From Wolfiporia cocos (Eukaryota > Basidiomycota > Agaricomycetes > Polyporales > Phaeolaceae): a DNA stretch of 64,000 nt. Under the pieces are notes generated by a model, which worked only from the letters and a program-made list of their open reading frames with translations, did no database searches and was not told the origin of the DNA. Both the position numbers and the translations under genes were made by a program. Positions 1 through 11,204 of the stretch are shown here, one piece after another. The stretch's first letter is position 1. Each line of letters begins with the position of its first letter. The stretch covers positions 2,914,001-2,978,000 of the forward strand of contig JACCLO010000004.1 in the NCBI GenBank assembly GCA_029448655.1. The letters are read 5' to 3'.

Positions 1-1264
1 CGATGTCCCGTCTAGGTTGGCGTTTCGTCTTCTGGATCATGTTCATCGCAGCAGCTATATCCACTATTGGATTCGTCCTGATCCTACCGGAGACAGTGAG
101 TACTGCCAAGCACTCAGGAATGGCGTACGACAAGATTGATTGTGATCATATCGCAGTACGCTCCTGTTCTGCTACGCCGAAGAGCTCGAAAGCTGCGCAA
201 GGCTGCCGAAGGCAAGATTGTGTACATCTCAAAGTTCGACGTTGGGACATCAACGAGCAAGGTGGAGAAGTTCAGGCGGAACATGGAAAGACCCTTCAGT
301 ACGTACCTTCGTACCAAGTTTCGCAGAATTGTAATTGTGATATCATGTAGTGTTCCTCGTAATGGAGCCCATCGTACTCTTCCTAGCCATATACGTTTCG
401 ATTGCCTATGCGATCCTCTACGGCTTCTTTGCTGCATTCCCGATCGTGTTTCAGGAGCAGCGGCACTGGTCGCCTGGGATGGGTGGGCTTGCCTTCATCG
501 GTGTCGGTGTGGGGACGACGTTTGGGATGTCCTTGGCTCCGCTGCAGAACAGGTTCTATTGGGCCGCGATGGCGCGCAGTCCCACGGGCAGGGCTCCTCC
601 AGAGGCGTAAGTAGATCCGTTCGGGGTTAAAGATCGTGTACTGACTTTGTTTAGGCGGCTGTACTCTCCCATGTTCGGCGGACTCTGTCTTCCTGTCGGG
701 ATGTTCTGGTTTGCTTGGTGAGTCACTTATACAGACAAGGTCGCAGCAATCGAATCAGTGAGTGGTAGGACAAGCAATCCGCACGTATTCTGGCTCGCAC
801 CCATCCTCGCTGGCGCGCCTTTTGGCACAGGAGTCGCGCTCGTGATGCAGGGCCTCACGCAGTACCTCATGGATGCATACCAAATATATGGCGCGAGCGC
901 GCTGGCAGCGACGGTCGTCCTCCGCTCGATATGCGCTGCAGTGTTTCCTATAATTGTACCTGTTATGTATCAAAGACTGGGAGACGGGTGGGCACCCAGC
1001 GTGTTCGGTTTCTTGGTTGCGGCGTGCATGCCGCTACCATTTTTGCTCTACGTGAGTACTGTGTTGTCGTCGACGGACTATAGGTGATTGACGTCGGTGT
1101 GATAGAAATATGGTCCATGGATACGGAAGCACTCCAAGTGGGCTATTCAGGACACACCTACGCCTCTAAAGAGAATCTCGGCTGTTGTAGCAGAGAACGG
1201 TGTGGAAGGAGTTTCCCAAAACTTGGCGGATGGAGACGACGAGCTGGATGAGAAATCAACATGA
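1..1264 (+). CDS. MFS transporter, 3' part (5' end outside window)
   Basis: Integral membrane carrier of the major facilitator superfamily, probably a fungal DHA1 drug/H+ antiporter-like protein of the plasma membrane. Six exons can be joined in frame: up to 95, 157-298, 351-606, 655-717, 769-1051 and 1106-1264, with GT-AG borders. The first visible segment has the GWRFVFWIM motif before a hydrophobic helix ending in LPET, followed by a basic cytoplasmic stretch (APVLLRRRARKLRK) typical of the central loop in this family. The remaining exons give the C-terminal helices, including an F(F)QE-type segment and GAPFGTGVALVMQGLTQYL. The N-terminal half lies upstream of base 1. Substrate cannot be told. 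The stop is TGA at 1262-1264. Confidence 0.85.
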
Positions 1265-1556
1265 GCACGATTTGATGAGGTAGCATATATCGATTCCTTG
1301 ATTATAATAATGCCGTAATGATAGACAATTGCTGAACGAAACCCCGTAATGCAATTTGTGGCGTCGTGGCAGTAAGCAATGAACGACGAGAGTTGCCATA
1401 TCGAGTAATGACACCGCAGCTGAACACGATCACGCGCGGACGGCTGACGCCAAATCGGGTCTCGCGTCGGCGCAGTTGGCACAGGTTCGCACTGTGCAGT
1501 CCCCCACCGGTACCGCTGCCGCGCAACCGCTGTATTTTAGTGCCCCGCAGCCTGGA

Positions 1557-2900
1557 ATGGCTTCCCCACACTCCTTTATATCCACCGTGTCGTCCTCGCT
1601 GCCCGACCTCTACGCGCCGCCGCCCTCGCACGACACCTCCATGCAGCAGGTCTCGATGCCAAACGTGTTCGTCATCCCGCCGGAGGAGGAGCAGGACGAG
1701 ACGCCGCCGTGGTGCGAGTTTGATGCCGCGGAGGCCGCGCAAGGGGCGCACTCGACCAAGCCTGACATCGAGGCGATCGACACCGCGCTGAACCTGCAGC
1801 AGCAGGTAGACAACCGCGCGCCTGCTTTCCATCGTGCCCTGCAGAATGACTCCCAGGACACGGTGGTGCTACCGAAGAAGGGGTCGCTTGCGCAGCTCAA
1901 GGAGAATGTCGCGTATTGGGACGAGCGCACTCTGCACCGAAGACCATACGAGGGCGACAGAGACATTGTGGAGGTGTTCAAAGTTCGTAGAGACGAGGGT
2001 ATGGACGAATGCGGACAAGCCCAGGGGCAGATGAAAAGGTCAAAGACTTTGCGACTGCGCGCCACACAGGCGTTTAGGTCTATCAAGAACGTCGGCAAGG
2101 GAGCGCGGCGGCCAGAAGCCTCCGCCAGCAGCAGCTCGCTCGCGTCGCAAATAGACTCGCCAGGATCCATGGACTATTCTGAAGCAGGCTCCCTGCCCAG
2201 CCCAGGAGCGTCGCAGCTGAAGAAGCGGAAGTCAATTGCCTTCTCGCAGTTCTTCACGTTCTCCCAGCATAGCCGACCTGTGGCGGCATACCCAGATGTC
2301 CCGCGATCTCCCATTTCACCCACCTCCCCATCCTCTGCTGCATTGCCAAGGTATAGCACATCGACCATGCCGCCGCTGATTTCGCCCATTACATCGAACG
2401 CACGCGGGCTTCAGTCGTCGCCTTCCCTGGAGGACTGCGTTGACGCATCCTCGGACAACCCGCAGCTTGGCCCTCCGCTGCCCCGAGGAAAGTCGTTCCG
2501 CAAGCGAATTTCGGTGCTCGACTTGCAGCGGCTGTTTAGCTCGAACAGTCCGCCCCGCAGTCCGGCACTGAGCAGCCCACCTCCCAGTAGCCCGCCTCCC
2601 AGCAGCCCCTCTCCTACCACGGAGTCCTCGCGCGATCCTAGCTCCCCAGTGACGACCGCTCACATTTTCGGAGCATCGCCATCTGCATCAGAGCCGCACT
2701 CGCTCGCCGAGTCTGAGGCCTCGCGCACCTCCCTCTCCTCCTTTGCATTCATTTCCAATAGTTCATCGCCATCGCCGTCGAACCCGGAGTTGGGCATAGA
2801 ACAGGACAAGCAGTCAGACTGCGACGGCCTGGAAGTGGAGATGCAGCTCAACTCGCTCCACTTTGACTCGCTCGAGTTTGATCCGGGCGAGTTCCTATAG
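1557..2900 (+). CDS. Ser/Pro-rich hypothetical protein
   Basis: Unrecognised protein of about 447 residues in one exon. The open frame extends upstream to about 1383 but contains no ATG before 1557, so the start was set at MASPHSF; an upstream exon remains possible. The chain is mostly low-complexity Ser/Pro/Ala. Three conserved-looking basic patches stand out: RSKTLRLRATQAFRSIKNV, KKRKSIAFSQFFTF and KSFRKRISVLDLQRLF, each a short amphipathic stretch after basic residues. There is a PPSSPPPSSP run near the C-terminal third and an acidic end. No membrane segment or signal peptide is seen. Such features fit a disordered regulatory or scaffold protein, but no function is claimed. Confidence 0.6.
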   Translation: MASPHSFISTVSSSLPDLYAPPPSHDTSMQQVSMPNVFVIPPEEEQDETPPWCEFDAAEAAQGAHSTKPDIEAIDTALNLQQQVDNRAPAFHRALQNDSQDTVVLPKKGSLAQLKENVAYWDERTLHRRPYEGDRDIVEVFKVRRDEGMDECGQAQGQMKRSKTLRLRATQAFRSIKNVGKGARRPEASASSSSLASQIDSPGSMDYSEAGSLPSPGASQLKKRKSIAFSQFFTFSQHSRPVAAYPDVPRSPISPTSPSSAALPRYSTSTMPPLISPITSNARGLQSSPSLEDCVDASSDNPQLGPPLPRGKSFRKRISVLDLQRLFSSNSPPRSPALSSPPPSSPPPSSPSPTTESSRDPSSPVTTAHIFGASPSASEPHSLAESEASRTSLSSFAFISNSSSPSPSNPELGIEQDKQSDCDGLEVEMQLNSLHFDSLEFDPGEFL

Positions 2901-3230
2901 TTTGACGACTCGTGATGAACGGACAGTAGTGTTTACCCATCTCTCATCTTGTCGGACAGATGCATGCTGTATACGAGTACCCGTTTTATGATACCTTGCG
3001 CCCTCGCTAACCCATTCGCACTTGAGCGGTGCTGCGGACTACTCCACCTATCTGCGCTTTCGCTGCCTACCCCTCGCATGCTTCGTTTGAATCCCATCTG
3101 CTGAGTACTGAGTATCGGCTGAGCCGTCTGTTTGTTGATACTTCTGTTTGATTGCATAAGAATATAAAGAGGTATAAATACATTTGCAGGTCAGTTGGCT
3201 TCAGGCAGGACGTCCGGACATGCAGCAATT
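2901..3230. other. Intergenic, convergent 3' ends
   Basis: This short space separates the stop of the Ser/Pro-rich gene from the last exon of the glucosidase I gene on the other strand. It is AT-richer than the neighbours and should hold both 3' untranslated regions. No gene seen. Confidence 0.5.
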
Positions 3231-6200
3231 TCAGTACTTTTCAGACAATACTAGGAACTGGATTAGCGTGGGCTCGTCGTCATCGTTCAGTGTTAGTGCT
3301 TACTTAGTGATACCAGTGATGTCCATCCGGTGAACGGGTGGCTGTAAGAATCTGTTAGCAATGGGTCCCCGACCTTGACTCCTGCCTTACCTCCTCCTGC
3401 CCTCGCCTGTGACAGCATCGTATTGCTCCCAGACATAGCCAGTGCGTTGGTACTCCTGCAAGGGCGCTTTAGCAGCCTTTCATGACACACGCATGCGGAC
3501 GTACCCTGAACACGTTGTCAACGATGTTCTGTCTCAGCTCCGCATAGATCTCCTGCGAGCGCTGCTGGTATGGGCCCTCCTGCGCGGCATATGTCTATCA
3601 CACAACAAACCGTGTCAGCAACTCCTCATACGCCTTCCGCCTTGATACTTAGCCAACGGACCTGATACAGCGCCTTGAGCGCGAGGAAGTTCATCTGAAC
3701 CCAGATTGGACCCTTCCAATAATTCTCCCCCTTGCCGAACTCGGGATGGGAGATCGACAGGCTGCGCAGGCCGAACGGCGACCAGAGGTGCTGCGGGTCG
3801 CGCACCATGTCGAGGATTGCACCAAGGTGCGGCGAGTCTGGCGGGAGGAGTCCGAGGCTGAAGGGGAAGAGGGAAAGGTAGCCTTTGTGGCAGACGTGGT
3901 AGGACTCGTCTGCAGTCGTAGAACGTCAATATATGCTCCCGATGAAAGCGGGACAGCGTACCTTCGTCATTTACGCCCACATCACAGTACATCTGATTCT
4001 CCTCGCTCCAATGCAAGTCTAAAACAACACCCATCAGCCGTTGCAAAAGCACGCCACAGCAGCACGCACCGTCAATGTTATCAATAGTTGCCTTTTCGAT
4101 CTCTGCGAACGCCGCCGCATCATCCACTTCCCCCACAAACTCGGCGATCTCGCGCATTGTCCGCGAGAACAACGCCATCCACGAGATCAGATCGAGATGC
4201 AGCTCGCCAGCGTGAGCCGGCCCACGCGGGTAGTCGTCCATCCCGCTCGTGAGCACATGGGTCTGGCTCCGCCCGCGCCAGCGATACGCCTCCGTGCGCG
4301 AGCGCGCCCGTCGACCGTACTGCTTGATCTGCCCGCGCTGCGTGCGCCGGAACCAGTCGTAGTGCCGCTTCAGCGGCGCATAGATCTCTTTGCAGAAGCT
4401 CAGCGCGAGCTCGGGCGAAGAGAGGTACCGACTGCCCGGGGCTGAGGAGGGGATTTCGGAGAGGGGGACCTGTGCGCCGGTGCCGAGGTCCATGCCTAGC
4501 TCTTGATCAGAGAGCTGAGAAGCGGCAGCTTTGAGACGGTGGATGAAGGCAGTGACGGCTAATGTCAAAGTAGGAGGGTTGGCATTTGTCGGTACCTGCG
4601 TCTGAAACTCAACGGGAACCTAACTGAATGTGGTGAACCAGTGCAACATTTAAGGTGTGAAAATGTTACCGACCCTGCTGCGAGCCTCCTCGCCCAGGAT
4701 CTGTTCGCGTGCAACCCAGCCATCTTCATCGATGAGGTTGATCCAGTCTCTCAGGATCTCAAGGCTAGTACAGCAGGATTGAATGGATGTAAACCTTCGC
4801 ACAATGTGAAGCTCACCTCAGATCGTTATCCCACTCTCCGATATGCAAAAGATGGAAACCTTCGTCCCTGCCCGCCAGTATCAGCCTGCGCGGGATCGCA
4901 CACAAGCTCAACACATACCAATAGAAACCTCTTGGGAAGAAGCTCCTACTCGGCGTGGCTGTCAACAACGCCCTCGGCTCTGTCAACCGCGCACCCTCGT
5001 CAATGTCGTCCCCAGAAGCCCCATCGTCATCCTCCCGATCCCACTCGTACGCAAAGCCCTTGTTCACGATCGATGTCCCATAGAAGTAGCCAATGCCTCC
5101 GACGAGGTTCGACGTGATAGCCTTCGAGAACGACCGGAGTGCGGCGAGATCTGCGGAGGGGTACGTGGATGGGACGGGGAGGACCGTATCGAACTGCGCA
5201 TCGTATGTCGCAACAAGGGCAGGGATGCCTTCGTCGAGTGTCGATGCTGTTGCCGAGTGTCAGCGTGTAAATGAAGCAAGGTGGAAAGGAATTATAGGGA
5301 AACTGACCAGTGAGCTTCTGCTTCGCGCTCGCGCTCTCAAAGTACACGTCGAACTGGAATGGTCCGTCGAAAAGCTTCTGCACGGCGAAGAGGTTGCTCG
5401 CGGAGTAGACCTCGTCTGAGAACTGCAGAGTGAAGGACGGATCAGGTAGTCCAACAGGGGACTCCTTGTACGGTTCCAGGACATCCTGAGCGTGGTTGAG
5501 GATATTCTTGAGTAGGTACTCTGTCCATCTCAATAGGTGAAGTAGTATAGACAAGGTGCAAGTGATGGCATACCCCGCGCTTGCCAGACTGTACCCGGCT
5601 GAACACGCAGACCAATGAAGTGTGTCTTGCCGATGCGATGCGCGAAGTCGTTAGCGTAGGGACCAGTAGATACTGCTTCGTTGTTGGGACCTAGACACAC
5701 GTGTTTATCTGCAAGCCTTTTGACGGCTGAGCAAGCCGCGTGTACTTACCATCAACAACGCGCAAAGTGAAGTCATCTAGATCAGGCGTTGAACCGGCAT
5801 ACTTCACGGGCTCCTCAAGACCCTGCGGCGCGCGTCAACTTAATCATCACGCCGCACGGAGGACAGTACGAACATTTTCGTCCTCTTCTGTCTCCATGTC
5901 AAGTCCTCCTAGACCCTCGAGCCCGACGTAGAAGATGGTCGATATCCGGCTGGGGAGCGCTTCATTCCCTTATTCATCTGTTGCACCGTGTACAAGCAGC
6001 TCAGGTACGCACTAGGGTTCAAAGGCTCGCCCTTGATACGAGCTGCCCAGCTACCACCATTTTCGCCTCCAGGGACCTTCAAAAACTCAGTAGTGATGAC
6101 AACATTGTTCGGTGCATCTTTGATGACCTGCACGCCTCCCTCGCGTGCATCGTACTCCGTCCAGGTGTATCCATTCAGCCCGTCTCCTTGATCACAGGCA

Positions 6201-6455
6201 TGGCGCGCACCTACACCATAAGCGTATGTCAGGCGCACTGGTACGCTTCGCGGTTGGGCATCGCTTACGAGTGAGTGACTGGTAATCCTGTGTGCCGAAC
6301 CACATTAGGCCCGTCATGAGTGATTGCGGAATCCGCGGTCGCAGGCCGAAGTACAGGCCCGGGCGGTACGCGCCCCATTCTAGCGACTCTGAATCGTTCG
6401 TATGTTGGGATAGGACGGCGGGAACGAGCGGGAGGAGAGCCCACAGAAGGCGCAT
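3231..6455 (-). CDS. Mannosyl-oligosaccharide glucosidase (glucosidase I), GH63
   Basis: ER enzyme that trims the terminal alpha-1,2-glucose from Glc3Man9GlcNAc2 at the start of N-glycan processing. The N-terminus ([16 protein letters not shown]) is a signal or anchor helix, followed by the family's [20 protein letters not shown] and [13 protein letters not shown]. Later exons carry [60 protein letters not shown] and the end motif [11 protein letters not shown] frame running past the last donor stops at 3293, but splicing an intron at 3251-3303, which has a CACTAAC branch site, adds ILSEKY before TGA and restores the usual C-terminus. An upstream in-frame ATG at 6557 would add a basic 34-residue cytosolic tail, as in type II forms. 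About ten introns; internal exon borders were not all fixed. Confidence 0.9.
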
Positions 6456-7008
6456 TGCGGCAACATGCACTCGCGATCGTTGCAGCGGAGTGAACGTGGC
6501 AAGCGCCGGCGCGCGTCGCGACGCGCGTGGCGTTAGACGCGTCCTCGTGACCGGCAACAGTCGCTGGACCTGAATTTGAGGATTAATCCAGGCGTGCGGA
6601 TCTCGTTAGCACAAAAGCTGATGAAGTCCCCTGCAACGGATCGTATTTTGCCACGAAACCTCACTCTTGTTGAGGGGGAGATAATCCTCCAGTAATAAAT
6701 CCAGGCGAAGTCAAATGTATCCTCGCTTGTACTGGCTTTCCCGGTGCCAGCGGCCGGCGTGCCTATAGGGTATGCAGGCTATACAACGTCTCTGTGCCGC
6801 CACAGCCATTATATGCAGTGGTAAGCATGTGTCGGATGCAGCGCCTCATTCGGTCATTTGATCAAATTGAAGGGCCAGCCGGGCCAGAAATGGCAGGTGT
6901 AGAACAGCGCGCACCTGTCATGACTTGCCTCGAGTCCGCCTTTCCCTCAGCTATATAGCTCGCTGTACATGTACTTTTTCACTTTCACTTAAGTTCTCCT
7001 TTTTCGCA
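6456..7008. other. Divergent promoter region between glucosidase I and NYN gene 1
   Basis: This gene-free stretch separates two genes transcribed away from each other. It contains pyrimidine-rich tracts just before the NYN start and a TATA-like box. No coding potential was seen. Confidence 0.5.
6952..6957 (+). promoter_or_regulatory. TATA-like box for NYN gene 1
   Basis: TATATA lies about 52 bases before the ATG at 7009 and is followed by a CT-rich stretch, as is common in fungal promoters. Assigned by position only. Confidence 0.35.
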
Positions 7009-9371
7009 ATGAATGACCACGAACCAGTCGCCATCTTCTGGGATTACGGTAGGTTTAATCTCACGCTGCCGTGCGCGGATAGAAGCTGATCATTCTCACG
7101 GGGCGGCCGTCGAATATCTGTTTCACTCAATATTTACGACCAGAGAATTGCACTCCGCCATCAACAACTTCGGGATACGACATTGTAGGCAATATCCGGC
7201 AAATAGCACATATGTATGGGAGCGTAAAGCTCTTCAAGGCCTACCTCGAGCTATCGGAACAGCCCAAGCCAATCAACCTGCGGTCTGAGCTTCAGTCATG
7301 CGGCGTATCCCTGACAGATTGTCCACACAATGGAAGGAAAGATGTTGCCGATAAAATGATGATAGGTCTGTAAACATGACCAGCAATTTCATTGCAAAAT
7401 AGGCAGCTTACCTGGGTACACACCAACTCAGTGGACATGTTGACATACGCCATCGACACACCGGCCCCTGCGACGATCGTCGTCATATCCGGAGATCGCG
7501 ATTTTGTATACGCCGTGTCTGTATTGCGGCTTCGCAGGTACCGGGTAGTGGTCGTCACTCCTACTTCAGCACACGCAAGTCTCCGCTCACAAGCTTCCAA
7601 TATCCTCGATTGGGAACGCGATATCCTCGGGCGGGCTGCCCGAGAAGGCAGCCGGCCTCTTAGCTGCGAGTCCGGCAGCAGCGGCAGCAACGCCTCGCCT
7701 GTTTCGCACAGAAGATCACAGTCCTCAGTCGCCACACTCGTGACGTCCCCTATGCGCCCGTCAACGCGGCTCCCCTTGAAGGGGGAGGCCCCTAATGGGT
7801 ATACTGCCAACAAATTGCAGCCTGCTGCGAACATTGTGACGCCACAGTTCAGGACAGCCGCAACACAGACTTCCACACCAACCTCGGCCAGTGTGCCACA
7901 GTCTGCCTTATTGACGCCATTGGCAACCCCTGGGGAACTGTGGCCGCCACCACGCCCATTTGTTCCGGTTCATGATGAGATGTATTCGCATCCGAAGAAC
8001 ACCGAGCCTATTGCTGATTTGAACATGCACTTGAAGAGTTTCGAGGAGCAGTTGAATGGTTTTGAAGAGTCCTTGAACTCTGAGACCTCTTCTACTTACG
8101 TGCGTACTTTTGGCTTTGGCTCGTTCGTTGTAGGGCATCGATCTGATTTTTTTCCGTCGCAGCAAACTGTACCCTCTATGACGCCCGAACCTTTTCCAAC
8201 ATATGTAGTCATAAACGAACCCACGCCTGAAGCACTTACGGGTAGTTCGTTTATCGATAACACTCTTTCTACTGCAAATCCCGACACCGCGGCCGCTTCC
8301 CGTTTGGCCAGAGTCGGCCGCATATACAACAATCTTGTAACCCAGGAGAGGCTCGTCGCTAATCCGACAACCTCCCCGAGGTCCCTGCTGTCCTTCCAAA
8401 AACACGATGACGACTACGACTCGGATGACTCTGGTGGACCGCCAACTGCTTTACCTTCTCCGCCGCCTGTTGAGTACAAGTTCGGCAGCATGACTGTATG
8501 GTCAAACTCCACTTCAGAGGTCAGCACGCTTGGTGCGACACCGTCGACACCGAACAGCAATCCTGCCACCACGTCGTCAGCGAAGTCCATGCCTACAAAC
8601 GTTACAAGTGGCCGGTCGCTGCCGGGTACACAACTCGCGCAGAGTCCACCGGCGGCACTTACGCAGCCCGTTCAAACCACACGGCCTGCGGTCACGCCGA
8701 TGCAGCCCACTGCCGCCCCTTCACCCGTAAAGTCAGTAAATCCAGTCTCTGTGATGACCGCCAGTACACAATCCGCGCCTGCGCGCGCGTCCGCACCACC
8801 ACCTGCTCCCACACAGTCTGCACCCGCCCTTACGAAGAGTACCCCTACCCCCGCAAAGCCTGTCCCTGCTCCAGCGAAGTCTGTGCATGCCCCAGCAAAG
8901 TCTGTACTTGCACCAACAAAGCCTGCACCTGCCCCAGCAAAGCCTGCTTCCTCCCCCGCACAGCCTGCGCCCGCTTCTACAAAGTCCGCTTCTGCCTCTG
9001 CGCAGCCCGCTACCGCTACCGCTTCCGCCGCCGTACAGCCCTCGTCTGCCCGAGCCACAACCTCTTCCTCTTCATTATCTTCTTCCTCGTCCTCAGCGCC
9101 ACTCCCGCCCCCACCCGCGCACTTCATCGACCTCCTAGTGTTCTTGGAGAAGTGCCGAAAAGTCGGCGTCCACCGTCCGCTACGCTCGAACGTCGCGCTG
9201 ACGCTGACGCAGCAGAGCAAGGACATATACAAGCTGACAGGCGTGAAGAACTGGACGCAATACGCCGCTGCGGCGGAGAAGCTCGGCATGGTTACGCTCG
9301 GTGGCAGCCAGGGGGACGCATGGATATCGTTGCAGCCGAGCTGGTACGGGAGGGTGCCCGTTAACCCGTGA
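7009..9371 (+). CDS. NYN (PIN-like nuclease) domain protein, copy 1
   Basis: Three exons (7009-7048, 7144-7365, 7432-9371) give about 733 residues. The N-terminal NYN domain is clear: VAIFWDYENC, YDIVGNIRQIAHMYGSVK, LRSELQSCGVSLTDCPHN, DVADKMMIVDMLTYA and ATIVVISGDRDFVYAVSVL. Aspartates in WDY, DVADK and SGDRD match the metal-binding acidic set of this RNase-like fold, seen also in MARF1/limkain-type proteins. A long low-complexity Ser/Thr/Pro/Ala region follows, with imperfect repeats of the type APAKSV/PAPAKPA. A compact C-terminal domain of about 85 residues (HFIDLLVFLEKCRK to ISLQPSWYGR) looks like a winged-helix or OST-HTH-like module. Probably an RNA-binding endoribonuclease; the substrate is unknown. 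A paralogue lies at 17677-19338. Confidence 0.85.
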
Positions 9372-9657
9372 ACAAACGGGTGCCTCTGGCATTTGAGTGC
9401 TTTCGTTAAAGTTGGATTGTCACAATGCTTGCCGCTGTCGCGCTCTTTGCTCAACATCACTCTCGCTCAACACTAGTCCCAGGACTACTTTCCTTGTATC
9501 TCTGACATTACATTAACAGGATATTATACCCGACATGACGCATCTGTATTCACAGTGTAGCAATGAGGATGTATACCTGTAGATATTGATCCGTAAAGGG
9601 CATCGCCAATGCAACATATTATTATGTCAGGTGTTTGAGGAGCATACCGGGACGACG

Positions 9658-10881
9658 TCACTGATGTGTTGACCACACGCTCAGTACGTCGTCGTCCTCC
9701 TCCAGTTTTTCAATGAGGCCGTCGACTTGATTTTCCGTTTCTGAATCCAATGAAGAGGCCTTCTCCAGGGCTTTAAAGATCATTTCGCTGCTAAGCAGCT
9801 CTCGACATAGCCCCGTATCCATAGCAGTCGCAGTCAGTTTCGCGAGATCTTGCGTTTGGCATTCGAACTGGATAACGCCGTTTCAGTTTCTGTTAGCATT
9901 TGTTAGCGGAACGGCATACTTCTATAGTGACGGAGTCTGATGTGTGTGCAATCTCCTTGAAATCCTCGGCCCCAGCCTCAAGAGTGGCTTCAATGAGTTT
10001 GTCTAGCTTGTCTTGAAGACCCTTATCTCCGGTGCCCTCTTCTCGGTCGACAGCTACTTTGACAGCGCCCTTTCGTTCGAACATGAATTTGACTGGTGCA
10101 AGTCGCGCTCTGAGGCGTGTGAGCATCGTCAGTTCTGAATGCCAAACAGCAGCACATACCCGTGGTCAGTGAGAGTCGATCGTACTGAATGTAGCGTGCG
10201 GTTGACATTGTCTGATTGGCATTCTCTTCACGGTGTCAGGAGCAGACTGCTGCGTGCAAGGAGAGACGCACATAATCAGACCAACAGAACCTGGTGCTAT
10301 CGCTTCATACGTCAGGTATTGGTCACCCGCTTTGCTACCTCCTGCAACCTAAATTTAACATCGCGTCTTAGGGCAATAAGGTGAGATGACGTGAGTTCTA
10401 ACGTGCCTTCTTCAGAGCATTCTCTATGTTCTCTTTTGGTACACCCTGCGCCTTTACCCGCTTGAGAGTAGCTGCCAATGACGCGTTCACTTCCGGGTCG
10501 ACACTACCACCGGCTAACAATCACAGCCAAGAATAAAGATTCAACATCATCAACAAACGGCATAGGCGTACTTCGCACCGCAGTCATAATTTCCTACAGC
10601 AGAGACGTTGAATACATCGGATACAGTATAGGCTAAGCCATACCTTTGTGGCTCTGGCGTACATTTTCCCCCTCAGTTGATCATTCATGCCTTTCTTCTC
10701 CTTGATTTTAGACCACTAAGCATATCCGGTGAGCCCCGGAACGCGGAGAAAGCTGAACGGAATGCATTACTTTATTGTGTCCTGAAAGTGCGACAGAAGA
10801 CGTGCATATGGGTCGCCTGGAAGTGCATATAGAGTATCGCAAAGACGAAGGCACTACAGAAAACCGGAGAAATGCACTCAT
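9658..10881 (-). CDS. TACO1/YebC-family mitochondrial translation activator
   Basis: DUF28 family protein. The mitochondrial members help translate COX1 and other mitochondrial mRNAs. Seven exons splice in frame. The first (10771-10881) begins MSAFLRFSVVPSSLRYS, an Arg/Ser-rich presequence, and ends in the family signature SGHNKWSKIKEKKG across the first intron. Later pieces include GKMYARATKEIMTAVR, SVDPEVNASLAATLKRVKA, PKENIENALKK, DQYLTYEAIAPG, FMFERKGAVKV and the acidic end LEEDDDVLSVW. The length (about 270 residues) fits the family. The downstream neighbour, the SulP gene, is on the same strand but is functionally unrelated. Confidence 0.9.
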
Positions 10882-11204
10882 ATTCGAGGCAGATCTCGGA
10901 TAGTTGTTAGGCTCGGCCTTAGCAAGGTTGATCGAACTCGCGCCGAGCGATGCGATCAGAAGTGCTACTCATACTATGTCACATGTGATCACCTTATGTA
11001 ACGGTCTGACGCTGGAAATCAATAGAAAATGTGGTGTCCTTCGATGAATAAGGATAGGAATCTACAGCACTGCCGGTGTCTACTCGACATTGATAGTATT
11101 ACAATGCGCCAAGCTAGCCTAATCGTGAGGGTAGCACATACCATCCGTAAATTACAGAGTCCGTATGTCGTATGTACAGTCGTGAGCAATAATATCATAA
11201 GTTA
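10882..11204. other. Intergenic, promoter of TACO1-like gene
   Basis: The stretch between the TACO1-like start and the stop of the sulfate permease, both on the minus strand. It should hold the permease 3' UTR and the TACO1 promoter. No other feature seen. Confidence 0.4.

Noticed and set aside
1476..1556. N-terminal extension of the Ser/Pro-rich protein
   Set aside because: The frame is open but begins with TTG and has no ATG upstream of 1557.
8498..9460. Frames of 288 (plus) and 262 (minus) codons
   Set aside because: They overlap the low-complexity part of NYN copy 1; their repeats are out-of-frame images of its repeats.
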